64,000 bases of DNA, taken from the NCBI GenBank assembly GCA_963556255.1, contig OY744616.1:10757491-10821490 (forward strand), in the 5' to 3' direction. Every line of letters begins with the position of its first letter. The stretch's first letter is position 1. Origin of the DNA: Allolobophora icterica. Its lineage: Eukaryota; Annelida; Clitellata; Crassiclitellata; Lumbricidae. Position numbers and translations under genes: made by a program. The notes under the pieces were generated by a model, which worked only from the letters and a program-made list of their open reading frames with translations, made no database searches and had not been told where the DNA came from. This document shows positions 43,743 to 63,556 of the stretch, piece after piece.

Positions 43743-44119
43743 TTCGGGCTTCAAAGACTTGCACACACAGAATTTTCACGCTTATTCGGAATACAGGTTA
43801 TCCGAATGTCAGTCTGCTCATATTATATTGGCAGCAGTCAGCATGTCGTCTAGTACTTCAACAGATTCTATGATTGCCTATTTGCCTGGAAATTCACTTG
43901 ATTTTGGTGAATTCCCGCCCTGGATATCGCTTGCAGTGTGGTAGATGGGCAAAATTTTCGCATTATACCTACGTCAAATGTCTTTGTTTCGACGCAGTTC
44001 AGGGACTCTGCTAGGGACTACGAGTATTTCTTATAGGACGCCTAGGCACAGGCTCTCCAGGCCGTAATGAGACCTTCCCTCACATAATATTGTACACAAA
44101 CATAAATACACATACATCC

Positions 44120-44129
44120 ATCCACACAA

Positions 44130-44200
<71 letters not shown>

Positions 44201-44245
44201 TGTGCGTTATGTATATATATATATATATATACACACCGATACACA
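44120..44245. repeat. (AT)n/(GT)n microsatellite
   Basis: Alternating TA and TG runs, partly palindromic. Open frames through it are low-complexity artefacts. Confidence 0.9.
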
Positions 44246-44790
44246 CAAACTTATATATATATCATACATATACACACAATCGAGTTAACCTGTATAATAT
44301 TCATATGTATATTATGTACAGAAGTCATGTGCTTTGTGTATAATGCTTGAAGCGTATCTTACAGCCCGGAGTGTCATTTCGACCTTCACGAACTTGCCAA
44401 GAAGTTAATTGAAGTCAAAGACCTGAACGTATAAATAAAGTTGGAAATGCGCACAAACCACGGGAGGATGTTAAAGAAAAGGCGGGTACTCCTCCGCGTG
44501 CAATCAACAATCGCACGTGCGTTGCACTTGGCCAACAGCCCATTGGCTATCTTCTGGATCGTCTTCAACAAATGCTTACCGTCTCTAACTACGCAGCATT
44601 CCGTGCTTTGCCAGAGGTCGCATGGTCATAGGATAAGACCAGGCACGACGTACATATTTTTGCACTGTGGAGAAGTTACAAAGGAACTTCTTATTTCATC
44701 ACGACCAGGATTCTGATTTTGATAATTTTTTACATTTTTGGGTCCTCCACTTCTGCATTTGTTAACATGTTTTGCAATGAATAAAAACCA

Positions 44791-45125
44791 AACACCTATT
44801 ACCACAGTTACACAGGTTTTGAGTTGAGATTAATTTCCAAATGCCAGCATAATTATTCCGAAAACTAGCACAAGTGTTTACGTTTTTTTTATTTACAGCG
44901 TGCTGTAAATAGAGCTACCTGTACATGTAAACACCTTTGCCACAGTAACACAGGTTTGACTTGAGATTAATTTCCAAATGTCAGCAGATTCCAAAAACTA
45001 GCACGAGTGTTCAGGTGTTATTGATTTACAACGTGCTAACAAGTTGTAAATACAGCTACATGTAAACACCTAGCCACAGTAACACAGGTTTTTGGATTGA
45101 GATTAATTCCCAAATACCAACACAC
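44791..45125 (+). repeat. tandem repeat, about 137-bp period, 2.4 copies
   Basis: Copies begin at 44791, 44930 and 45065 with AACACCT and then CACAGTAACACAGGTTT, GAGATTAATTTCCAAATGCC and a spacer with ACAGCGTGCTGTAAAT. The third copy is cut short. Confidence 0.85.
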
Positions 45126-45171
45126 TTGAAGCACTTGGTTCACAACACAGAAGAAGATGAAGAGCAGTCCC

Positions 45172-45418
45172 TTAATGTAGCCTGGGTATGAAGTGTTAGC
45201 GATTTCATTTTCTTTGCCTTGGCTTATGAGGCGGGTTGCCAGTCCTCTCCCTCGCCGTTTCATCTTCCCACTATTGAACAGTGTACTCCTTATAGCTGAG
45301 TTGGCTAGGGGATGCAGGTGGAGCAGAAATCTCGAAATTTCTACCCAGGTGGGATTTGAATCCCTGACCTCTCGATTGATAGTCCAGCACACTAACCACT
45401 ACACTATTGAGCACCCCG
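45172..45418 (-). mobile_element. tRNA-derived SINE, family B, near full length
   Basis: On the - strand: A-box AGTGTAGTGGTTAGTGTGC, B-box AGGGATTCAAATCCC, body as at 28021-28272. Read on the + strand, 45486-45548 holds the GCGCTTTAGAAATTTGAGAT tail seen elsewhere. Confidence 0.75.
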
Positions 45419-46427
45419 ACAATATAAAACTGCTAAAAAGGATAGAACAGAAAAGTTGCACATATAAATATATCTAATATTTAAGTGAATCAGCTGGTGC
45501 CTGCACTTAGCTCTACAGTAGCGCTTTAGAAATTTGAGATTACGATTAATTTACAGTAATCATAAATCTGCTGCAGTTGTAGGGCCAAAGAATTTTGAAA
45601 TTTCAACTCTTTATGCCACTTCCACAAGAGAAATGTGTAATTTTTTATCTTTTGAGTTTCATTCATATCACTCGATCATGTGATGTGCATGCAATCATCC
45701 TGTCCCCACAGTGCTTCAAACTGACCTGACAATTTCAACATACCTAGATTTGACTGTAAAAGGTACAGCGCCATGACTCAATGAAAATGAAGTAAACTTC
45801 AATGACTAAGCTTACAAACTGAAATGACATTGTACCACTCTGCAGTTTTTGAACAATGACAGTGAATTCCAAAGTCGAGCAGTGCATCTCAACAATTTGC
45901 ATAACTCAATCACAAGATTTAGTTGCCATGATTTAATAAGCCCTTAAAAGGCACTAAGTATCTTTATACATGTATACATATACAAGGTCACACATGTATA
46001 CATATACAAGATCATACAAATATACATAATACAAGAACATTGCATGCATACACATACATACACATACATAAATGCAGTTCCTGATATGTGACAAACACAA
46101 ATTGCAACCATACAACAATTAAATTGCTGTCATTAATTGTAGCACTTTAAATGGCTATCATTAAATGGAGTCACACAGGTAGGGCATGGTGACTTGTGGC
46201 CATCGAGTTATACTCCACAATCAGCACAGATTTTGGTTGCCAACAGGATTGTGTCCAAACTGCAACATCAAAAACAGCTATCGTATATCAAGATTTTGGC
46301 AATAATTTTCACTGCGTCAGTGCTCTCCGACAGTTACGTCCAAGTCTCTCAGCATAGTGTCCATTATTAAGCATCTCTACACATAAAAAACGAACTAAAA
46401 TCCAAAGAGTTCAGTTGAAATTCTCGT

Positions 46428-47315
46428 TCAGTTGCCCAACAGTTCAGACTGTTTTGCGTTCATTATTGCTTCCGCTTCGTCCATGTATTTCTTCGCTGTA
46501 ACTAAAACTGTCTCGTGAACGCTGAACACAAGGTCTTCAGAATGTTCATCCTTTGCTTTTTTCAGATCTCGTGCAAAATTATTCTGGATGTGGCGCAGTT
46601 TTTCCTTTGTCTTTTCACAAAGGTTCTTGGCGTTTCTTGCCAGCCCTTCACGATGCTCCCTGGTTATCTTTGGAACAGGTATGTAGAGTGTCGTGCCTTC
46701 TTGCTGCGGGTTGACGTTAATTCCTGATTCAAGGATCGCCACTTTGACGCAGGAGATGTACTGAGGCGTGGCAGCCAAGTTGATCATCATCAGTTGTGGA
46801 TTCTTTTGAATAACCTGACCTAGTTGTATGAGTGGAAACTTGCCCTCAGGTGTATCAACGACTAGCTTATCCAACATGCCTACTGACGTCCGTAGGCTCA
46901 GCTGCTCGGCGTAGTCCTTTTTCAAATAGTCTAGTGTCATTTGCATCTGATTTTTCATTTTGTCAAAATCGATTACCTGATTTAACTCTTCGTCACTCAA
47001 CTGAACATGCGGCTTTTCGGTTTTGCTCTTTTTGCCGCTTTCTTTACGGCTTTCTTTGCCTTTCTTTGCATAACCTCGCGAAACATTTAACCACAAAGAT
47101 GACAGTTCACCGGAATCCCTAAACAGCCGATCCCGTTTTGCGTTCTTGGACACGCCCGAGTTGTCCGTTGCACGACTCTGCATTATCGTCAGGGAAGCTG
47201 AAGGTAACCGCCTGATCACATCGCGAGGGATTAAACGTGTTACTAAACTCTGAGTAAAACTCAAGCTTGTAGACACTCGACAGTTATTTGATAGCTTCAG
47301 AATTAATCTCGACAT
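46428..47315 (-). CDS. MRRF: mitochondrial ribosome recycling factor, single exon
   Basis: Releases mitochondrial ribosomes from mRNA after termination together with EF-G2mt. A 295-aa intact ORF starts at an ATG (MSRLILKLSNN). The first ~100 residues are basic and Ser-rich with few acids, as in a mitochondrial presequence and linker. The RRF domain follows from about residue 105: QMQMTLDYLKKDYAEQLSLR with TSVGMLDKLVVDTPEGKFPL, then LAATPQYISCVKVAILESGI and the conserved block IPVPKITREHREGLARNAKN. The C-terminal helix ends KYMDEAEAIMNAKQ. Length fits the animal protein (human 262). It has no intron while all conserved neighbours have several, so a retrocopy replacing the ancestral gene is possible. 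An 800-bp MITE lies 79 bp upstream of the ATG. Confidence 0.93.
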   Translation of the reverse strand: MSRLILKLSNNCRVSTSLSFTQSLVTRLIPRDVIRRLPSASLTIMQSRATDNSGVSKNAKRDRLFRDSGELSSLWLNVSRGYAKKGKESRKESGKKSKTEKPHVQLSDEELNQVIDFDKMKNQMQMTLDYLKKDYAEQLSLRTSVGMLDKLVVDTPEGKFPLIQLGQVIQKNPQLMMINLAATPQYISCVKVAILESGINVNPQQEGTTLYIPVPKITREHREGLARNAKNLCEKTKEKLRHIQNNFARDLKKAKDEHSEDLVFSVHETVLVTAKKYMDEAEAIMNAKQSELLGN

Positions 47316-47393
47316 GGTTCACGGTAAACTCACAACTTTTAGGCTGAATCAAACGACACTATACTACAGTAACTTTCGCAAAAGTCAATGCTC

Positions 47394-48193
47394 CAGTGTT
47401 ACCACTCTGAAAAAATGAAAAACCCAAGTTGGGACATTAAAAAAACCCAAGAAAACCCAAGGTAGGTTTTCTGCATACTTCAATAAACGAATTATAAGAT
47501 AATAATAATAATATAATGCAATTATACCATTTCTGTTATAAAAATGTTGTTCTATCTTTTTTTGCTATCTTTTTTAATTGCTAAAAATTGTTAGTTAATA
47601 TTCCAAGCAAGTGAGAAATGTTTATATGCATGTATTTATTTTCATCAGAGTCCGTATCACGTGAATCATTACTTCTATCGCACATTTTATTATTTTTATT
47701 TTTAAACAAAAATAAAGATTAAAGACTATGAAACTCAAAGTACTAGGCTATTTCTTAAGTTTTAAAAAAGAGTAACAGTTCACGTCGGGAAAACTTCTGA
47801 AAAAGTGCAGGTTGTGTCTGCAGTTTGGATTTTAGAGTTATATTTTAAAATATGCAATAGACTTAGTACAGCACATTTAGTCTCTTGATTTATATTCTAA
47901 ACATAGCAATAGACTAGTATAGCACATTTAGTCTTTAGAATTATATTTTAAATATAGCAATAGACTAGTATAGCACATGCTTGCACGCACATTGCCCCAT
48001 TTATTTATTTATTTATTGACATCGATCATCCAAACCGTTGCGCAAACTGATCTAATTAATGAAAAATAGGGTTTCAATGAACAAGAAGAAACCCAAGAAA
48101 AAAACCCAAGGTCTTCATGAAAAAACCCCATTTCCCAAGTTCGGACTAAAAAACCCAAGATCTTGTGAAAAAACCCAAGGAGTGGTAACGCTG
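47394..48193. mobile_element. hAT-like MITE, TSD caatgctc, in the MRRF 5' flank
   Basis: Starts CAGTGTTACCACTC, ends GAGTGGTAACGCTG, with perfect 8-bp duplications (47386-47393, 48194-48201). Subterminal regions repeat AAACCCAAG on both sides. Internally a 60-bp unit (GCAATAGACTAGTATAGCAC) is repeated about three times at 47830-47980. Confidence 0.88.
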
Positions 48194-48257
48194 CAATGCT
48201 CCATTTCTCGGCACGACCACGGATGACAGATTCACCACCACTCATGCTAGTAGTATT

Positions 48258-48270
48258 TACCGCCATCTTA
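48258..48270 (-). promoter_or_regulatory. YY1-type motif upstream of the MRRF MITE
   Basis: The - strand reads TAAGATGGCGGTA. Without the intervening MITE it would lie about 150 bp 5' of the MRRF start codon, a normal place for a YY1 promoter element. Its ATG opens a short upstream frame. Confidence 0.4.
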
Positions 48271-48853
48271 CGGTTGACGATCGTAATACTCATAACCTCG
48301 GAAAACCGAAGGCGCTGCTTAAAAGCTAAGCGCAGGTTACAAGCATAATTATTCACGACTCACGAGTGCTGCATCAAGTCAGAAGAGTTGTACAAAGGTA
48401 CCAAGTGAAGAATAAAATCCGGTTGCCAGAAGTCCAGAAACAGAGGAGCTGTTAAAGTGGAGGGTGTTTATGGGATGAGGAAAATTAGAAGACGGTAGAA
48501 TGGATGAATCACGATAGTATTTCTTGAAAAGGCCCGAGAAGTGATGGATTTTTCTTTCATTTTAGGCGGAAGTTGGTGGGTGAAAGACATGACGGTGGAG
48601 GAACGAAGAATTAGAGGAATTCAGTATAGAGATCGTTCAAAAGTCTAGACCTGCGCAGTGGCGGCGATCTTCTTTGACAGGTTGGGGGGACTGATCTGGT
48701 CAAAAATAATTTTGAACTGATCTGGTCAAAAATAATTTTCGCGTGGTCAAGTGCGAAAATTTTTTTATGACTTTTTGGTGTTTCTTCAAAATTTGGGTGG
48801 TCCGATGTATGGCGTGTCCCTACCCCCACTGTGAAAGGTGCAGCTCATCAATA

Positions 48854-51800
48854 GGGCAAAGTAACCTTATTCTGGCCAGAACCAAATTCTGGCCACTTTT
48901 CAATCCTTCGTTTCTCCGTTATTGTGAAAATGGGATGCTTTATAACGGAGAAAATCTTTTTAGACACCCACTGAACACATAAACAAATTGCTAAAAATAG
49001 CACTGGGCCCACCCACTTTTTGTAAACAAAACTTGAAAAGTTGGTGTGGTACGCGTCGTTTTTTTTAACGAAGTTTGCGATTTAGAAAGTTTTCATCATT
49101 CATTTTCATCAAACGGGTTAGTATTTATAAAATTAAACAAACTTAGTAGAACAGTTTATTGTGTAAACTATAGATCTTCGTTGTGCATTTGAAAATGTAT
49201 GAGACGTTAAAGTTTTTATTGACGCGAAAGCGCTGGAAGGTAGAATAACCTAATTCTGGCCATGCAGTTGATGTATCTCTGGCCATGGCCAGAATTGAGC
49301 TAAGCATGGCCAGAATTAGGATTTGCGTGATGTGTGACCCCTATAACTTGGTTGCTACTTCACAAAACATGATGAAACTGCGTTGTATCGTACTTAAATG
49401 AATTTAACTCTAGCCTTCGTAACCTTATAACTATCGCCGGGTGTCCCTAATCCTAATCTCTACGGGCGCCAGTTAGGGGCTTAAGCCCATCCAACCAAGT
49501 CTGTAGCTAAAAAAAACCAGAATTTTAGTTTTCAATTTGTTCACAATAAATTTCTCTGTGAACTTTCACTCTTTCAAAATACTGTTACTATTATATGTGA
49601 AATTCATTGACATCAGCTTCTTCGAACAATATTTGTCGGCAATGAAATTTGTGTAAACTTATCTTCATACAATTGGAGGGGCACAATACAAGAGGTAATT
49701 AGTCTGGGCTTAAGCATCCCTCCAAATATTATATCCTGGCTACAGTCCTGCAGTTATAATGTTCTAAAATACCAAAAACATAATTTAAATTTTGTGTATT
49801 TATAGAATTTTACAGCAATGGCAAAAATTCGAGCTCAAAAGGTTGCATCAGAGAAAGTGATCAAGAAGACAATGCGAAAAAAACGAGGGAAGCACTGCCA
49901 GTGGAGTGAGGCAGCTATGGTTGCGGCGATTGATGCAGTGCAAGTGCAAGGAATGTCACAGCGTGAAGCTTGTAAGAGTTTTGCCATTCCAAGATCCACA
50001 CTGCAAGTACGTCTATCTGGAAAGACAGAACTCGGTGCGAAGCCTGGTCATCCAACAACGCTCTCACATGAAGAAGAGGAAAAGCTTGTGGATTTTGCTT
50101 GCAATAGAGCAGCATTGGGGATCGGATTTGGCCGCCGGCAATTTTTGACATACGCAGAAAATTTTGCGACAAAACACAATAAGCCATTCAAAGTAGGAAA
50201 ACCTTCTGCAAGATAGTGGAATGGCATACGTAGACGTCATCGACGTATGACTTTGCGGAAGCCGGAGTGCACAGCAGCTGTGAGACATCAGTGCATGGAT
50301 CCAGAGAAAGTGGCAAAATATTTCAAAGTGCTTAAGAGCTTGGTGACAGAACACAGTCTACAGGAAAAGCCACACACCATATGGAATATGGATGAGACTG
50401 GCATGCAGCTGGATGTTGATGTGAAATCGGTATTGGCAGAAAAGGGAATAAAGTCTCTACATAGCCGCACCAGTGGTAATCGAGAGATGATCACAGTGAT
50501 TGGAGCCATAAATGCTGCAGGTGGTTGTCTCCCACCACATCTGATTGTTAAAGGAAAGACAAGGAAGTCACTCAACAGTTTCCAGGTGGAAAGTGCTCCT
50601 GAAAAATCAACTTGGAGTGTATCGGATAGCGGATGGACAAAGCAGGGTATAGCCCTGCTTTGGTTCACAGAATCATTTTTACCAAATATTGGCAGTGAGA
50701 GACCACAGTTGCTCATTGTTGATGGCCATGACAGTCACAACTTCATAGAACTTATCGACATAGCAGTGCAAAACCAGATTCACATCCTTGAACTCCCAGC
50801 ACACACATCCAACTGGTTGCAACCATGTGACCGTACAGTGTTTGGCCCGTTAAAACAGGCATATCGAAAGGAAGCCAATGATTTGAAAGACAAGTTTGGT
50901 GTGATGGTTTCGAGGACAAGCTTCTGTGGCTTATTGAGAAGTGCATGGGCAAACGCCGTCACCCAAAAGAACATACAGTCTGGGTTTAGAGCATGTGGGA
51001 TTCATCCGTTTAATCCCAGTGCTGTTCCAGCAGAAGCCTACTTGCCAAATGCACTATACACCGTGGAAACTCTCATGGATAATGAAAGTCTGTTGGCTGA
51101 TGTTACTGCGAATCTATCTCCATTGTTGGTTGATCAGGCAATGCCATCAGACGTTACAGCTGAATCTCCACTAACATTATCATTGGCAGTTAACCAGTCT
51201 GAAACTATACCTTCAGCAGGTGAATTAATTACTGATTTGCAGCCTACAGCAATGAAAGTTCATGCATTGCATTCGAAACTGGAAGAGAAGGGAGTAGATG
51301 TAAATAGTACGGTCACTGCGGGTATAACAGACATATCGGAATATTTGTCCAATGAACCCAGTGTTGTGGAAGCGCTATGTGCTGCTGCTCCAGCAAGTTT
51401 GGCACTAAAGCTTCTGGAGTCAACTTTAACTGAACGACAGCTACACTGCTTTATGTACTGTTATGAGAAGGGATATGACCTTGAAAAAGAAAATGTATTT
51501 TTGTCATGGCGTAAACTGAAAGATTCTACCGAAAAGCAAGTGGCTACACGAGCAGATATTGAATCTGAAATCAGCCTGGATTCACCTTTCAGAAACTTAC
51601 CTGATATTGGGGACACATCAGGGCTAGATCTGGATCTATCATTTGAAGGAATTATGTCCACCATTGCAACAGAGACTGTTATTGCAGATACAGAAACTGT
51701 TACTGAAAATTCGGATACACGCGAAGATCAGAGGGCTTTTGTCCAAGAAGATGGTTTGCCTAAAGGCCAGCCAGACCACAGCACAAGTAATCTAGCTGAA

Positions 51801-52850
51801 AGCAGTGCTAACCTACAGCACAAGGTGGCGAATCCTTGGAAGACCAAAAAATTCCCTTTTCACAATAGGTCCTTTCCTGATGATGTGGATTCAGATGTTT
51901 TACCATACCCTCCTCAGATTATTAGAAACAAGAAGGCAGCAACCAGACAAACACAGAAATATTTTTTGCTGACTTCAACTGAGGCACACCAGGCAAAACT
52001 GAAGGAAGCAGAAGATAAGTTGGCACGTGAAAAAAATAAAAAAGAAAAGGCCAGAATGAGGAAGCAAAAACTAGAAGAAAAGGCAAAAGCAGTCAAAACA
52101 AAAACAAAGTCTAAAAACATGGTATCAGAGGGAAGAAAAGCAAAAAGCAAAAAGCCAAGAAAGCCAACAAAGAAACCAGAAAAAGCAGCCGAAGCAGATC
52201 GCACACCTTGTGGAGCCTGTGGAGTTGTGTTTTGTAATGATCGCAGTGGCCAAAATTGGATTGAATGTTCTGAATGCAAAGCTTGGTACCACAATGCTTG
52301 CCAAGGGTTGGATGAGAAATCTGATTCTGCATTTTTGTGCATAACATGTGAGAATGAATCGGATTAGACCTTCATTAGACCAATTTAGGTTGACGAAAAC
52401 AATATTTTGACTTAAATGTGCAATAGGCCTACTGTAGGTTAATTAGTAGTTTTACTTTTAACATTGTATGCTTTAATGTTTTGTTTTAATTTGGATTCAT
52501 TAGATGTGCTCTGTAAGTGTACTTTAGCTATTCCCGACAATCAGAAATGTCATGTGCTTGTTAGGTACTTAATTCTGGCCACTTGGAACTCAATTTTGGC
52601 ATGTGGCCAGAATTAAGTTCTCAGTGGCCAGAATAGTGTACAAGTGGCCAGAAAATGGTTCTTTTGAGGTGACAACAATAAAAAATGATTTATACACTTA
52701 ATCCTCTGAATTGTGTTTTATAATGTTGTTTAGCAGTTCACTGAATAAAAGCTGTGTATAAAACACTGCACTCTATATGCTTTTGTTGCATATAAACCAT
52801 AATTGTAATCAAAGTTTGATGGAGGTGGCCAGAAATTGGTTCTTTTACCC
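48854..52850 (+). mobile_element. pogo/Tigger DNA transposon, 4.0 kb
   Basis: Inverted ends GGGCAAAGTAACC and (reverse complement of the right end) GGGTAAAAGAACC sit between TA dinucleotides at 48852-48853 and 52851-52852, the target of Tc1/mariner-pogo elements. Beyond the ends, TTCTGGCCA/TGGCCAGAA recurs at least five times on the left (48870-48895, 49254-49315) and about six on the right (52571-52835). One transposase gene is inside. AATAAA at 52677-52682 is its likely poly(A) signal. DNA around 49440-49750 differs in composition and may be a nested insertion. Confidence 0.82.
49818..52367 (+). pseudogene. pogo/Tigger transposase with PHD finger, one in-frame stop
   Basis: Cut-and-paste transposase of the CENP-B/pogo type. 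From the ATG the frame runs 132 codons (a helix-turn-helix, SEAAMVAAIDAVQVQGMSQR with SFAIPRSTLQVRLSGK), meets TAG at 50214-50216 and continues in the same frame to 52367. Counting from the Met at 50247, candidate catalytic aspartates are D49 (NMDETGM), D159 (LLIVDGHDSH) and D195 (NWLQPCDRTVFGPLK). A long acidic and Ser/Thr-rich linker follows, then a Lys-rich coiled stretch (ADKLAREK-like, about 590-640) and a C-terminal PHD finger, CGACG ... WIECSECKAWYHNAC ... FLCITC. The TAG replaces a residue in a conserved Trp-rich segment, one base from TGG. Otherwise the ORF is open for 850 codons, so the copy looks recent. It could still act if the stop is read through or spliced out. Confidence 0.85.
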
Positions 52851-52852
52851 TA

Positions 52853-53768
52853 TATGTCTACTAGCCTACTTGTATTTAGCCACTCGTGCACGGCAGAGCT
52901 CACAGTTGAAATCTCGTGCGGAAAAGAATATATAGGCCTACACTAAAGTGGTTTAAAACCCACTAAACTGAACACTATAGGCCTACAAAGTACCGAACAA
53001 TATTACTATAATAGAAACATTACGGTTACGGCAGTTTAACGAATCGTACTGCCATGCCCATATGTTTTTGTCTAAAAATGAAGCGGATAATGATTTCTCA
53101 AATGTAAATTCGAAATCTTCTTGCATAGCTTGAAAAGTGTAGAGTGCTGGAAAAGAAGTATACTCGGATAATTTGGTAGCGATAATATATTTTCTTATAT
53201 ATATATAGATGCATTTTAGAAATCCAAATCGATTTTCACAAATATTGCTCAAACTATTAGTTCAAATCACAGGCACTCAAAATATCACCGAGGCCATGGG
53301 CGTCTGGAGGGAGAAAGGGGCACTTGCCCCCGGATTTTGCAAATATTCTAAATTTTGTTTCTATGCAAAAAACGTAAATTTTCCCCCCTACAAAAATTTT
53401 GGCCCGACCCGAAAAAATTCCTGCCGACACCCATGACTGTTTGTTCACAGATAAATAATACAGACTTAAGTTAAGTTATCACAGAAAATAATTTTAAATT
53501 ATGGCTATCACAGAAAATAATTTTAAGTTACGGTTATCACAGGTTATAATTGTCAACTGTGGTTATCACAGTCTTCAACAGGTATTGTACATATATACAA
53601 CTCTTGGCCTCTTTACAGTTCTTTTGCCATACACAATTGATGGTTGTTTCCAGGTCCGGATTTAGACATAAGCTAAAAAAGCTACAGCTTAGGGCCTCAC
53701 AAAGCCGCATAGGCTTAAAAAATCAGAATTGTTTTTTTTAATATAATTTTTTTCATGCGCACTATATA

Positions 53769-53804
<36 letters not shown>

Positions 53805-54399
53805 ATGTAGAACCTGTTTAAATGGCTTGCTGATAAGACATGACCTCAGGACAACTTGAACATTAGACATTTTGACAAAATAAATTAATTCCTTACATTT
53901 CAAGGTTTTCATATTGTTACATTACGTTACATGGAGCATTTCAAGTTCATCTTTGTGCCCAATTACCATTTTTAACTGGAATAAACAAAATTATAGTCTA
54001 TCAGGAATAACTATGTGTATGTAACACAGCAAGTGAACTTTCATAATTACATGCAGGTCAGCAAAAAAACTTGATGGCACCAATATATATGTGTGTGTGT
54101 GTGTATGTGTGTGTGCGTGTGAATGAATTCATGGAAACCCCACAAGCAACACAAGGCCCTTTAACCCATCTGGTATCAATGCAGCCACACTGAGAAACAC
54201 GAAAAAAACACAATACTCAAGTCTCAACAGATGCAATCTTATATTCAGCGCTACAAAAATTACTAGAAAATATCACCACATATAACAAAAGGTCACTTGG
54301 AATTTTGAAACTAAATGTAAGGCACCCTACAAATTTTCACACGAAACTTTGACCTAGTTTGACGTTTCAATCCATCGTTTGCTGATTATTTTTGGAATC
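52853..54399. other. interval between transposon and POLR2B 3' end
   Basis: No gene found. It contains (TA)n at 53764-53805, (TG)n at 54088-54120, a possible degenerate MITE at 53296-53434, and TTAGGGCCTCACAAAGCC near 53690 that resembles one end of an unpaired element. The POLR2B 3' UTR lies at the right. Confidence 0.45.
53296..53434. mobile_element. possible degenerate MITE
   Basis: CATGGGCGTCTGGAGG at the left faces CCTGCCGACACCCATG at the right, an imperfect inversion 139 bp apart. The start resembles the MITE at 14392. No target duplication is visible. Confidence 0.35.
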
Positions 54400-63149
<8,750 letters not shown>

Positions 63150-63269
63150 CTGCCCGACAAACAACAGTTCCAAGAATTACTAATGCAATGACGATGCAAT
63201 GTAAGTTATATCATAACTAATGTTTTAAGGGAGTGATATTAAGTTGTTAGTGAGAGATATGGTCTAAGC

Positions 63270-63548
63270 CAGCGGTTCTCAACCTTTTTAGGGCTGCGAC
63301 CCCTTGCTAATATTTTTCAAAGGTGTGGCGACCCCCAACAATAAAATTGATTGGGTTACTGGATCCCATTCGACGCAGTTTTGCTACCATTATAGTGTAG
63401 TAATAATAATTAGACTAAATAAATATTAAATATTATGAAACAATGCTGGCAACTTTTTTTTTACAAATTTCTGAAGGTTCCAGCCGACCCCTGATAAATC
63501 GTAACGCGACCCCCGTGGGGGTCGCGACCCACAGGTTGAGAACTGCTG
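63270..63548. mobile_element. hAT-like MITE, TSD gtctaagc
   Basis: Starts CAGCGGTTCTCAACC, ends GGTTGAGAACTGCTG, with perfect 8-bp duplications (63262-63269, 63549-63556). GCGACCCC/GGGGTCGC occurs near both ends, a pattern also seen at 3029-3368. It lies in a POLR2B intron. Confidence 0.9.
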
Positions 63549-63556
63549 GTCTAAGC

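Larger units (their letters stand above)
42055..46427. other. repeat-rich interval between TRIM and MRRF
   Basis: No conserved coding exon. The TRIM promoter or 5' UTR exons probably lie in the left part; 42950-43200 is GC-richer. Rightward are a LINE 3' end, SINEs, AT/GT microsatellites (44120-44240) and a 139-bp tandem repeat, listed separately. Confidence 0.5.
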
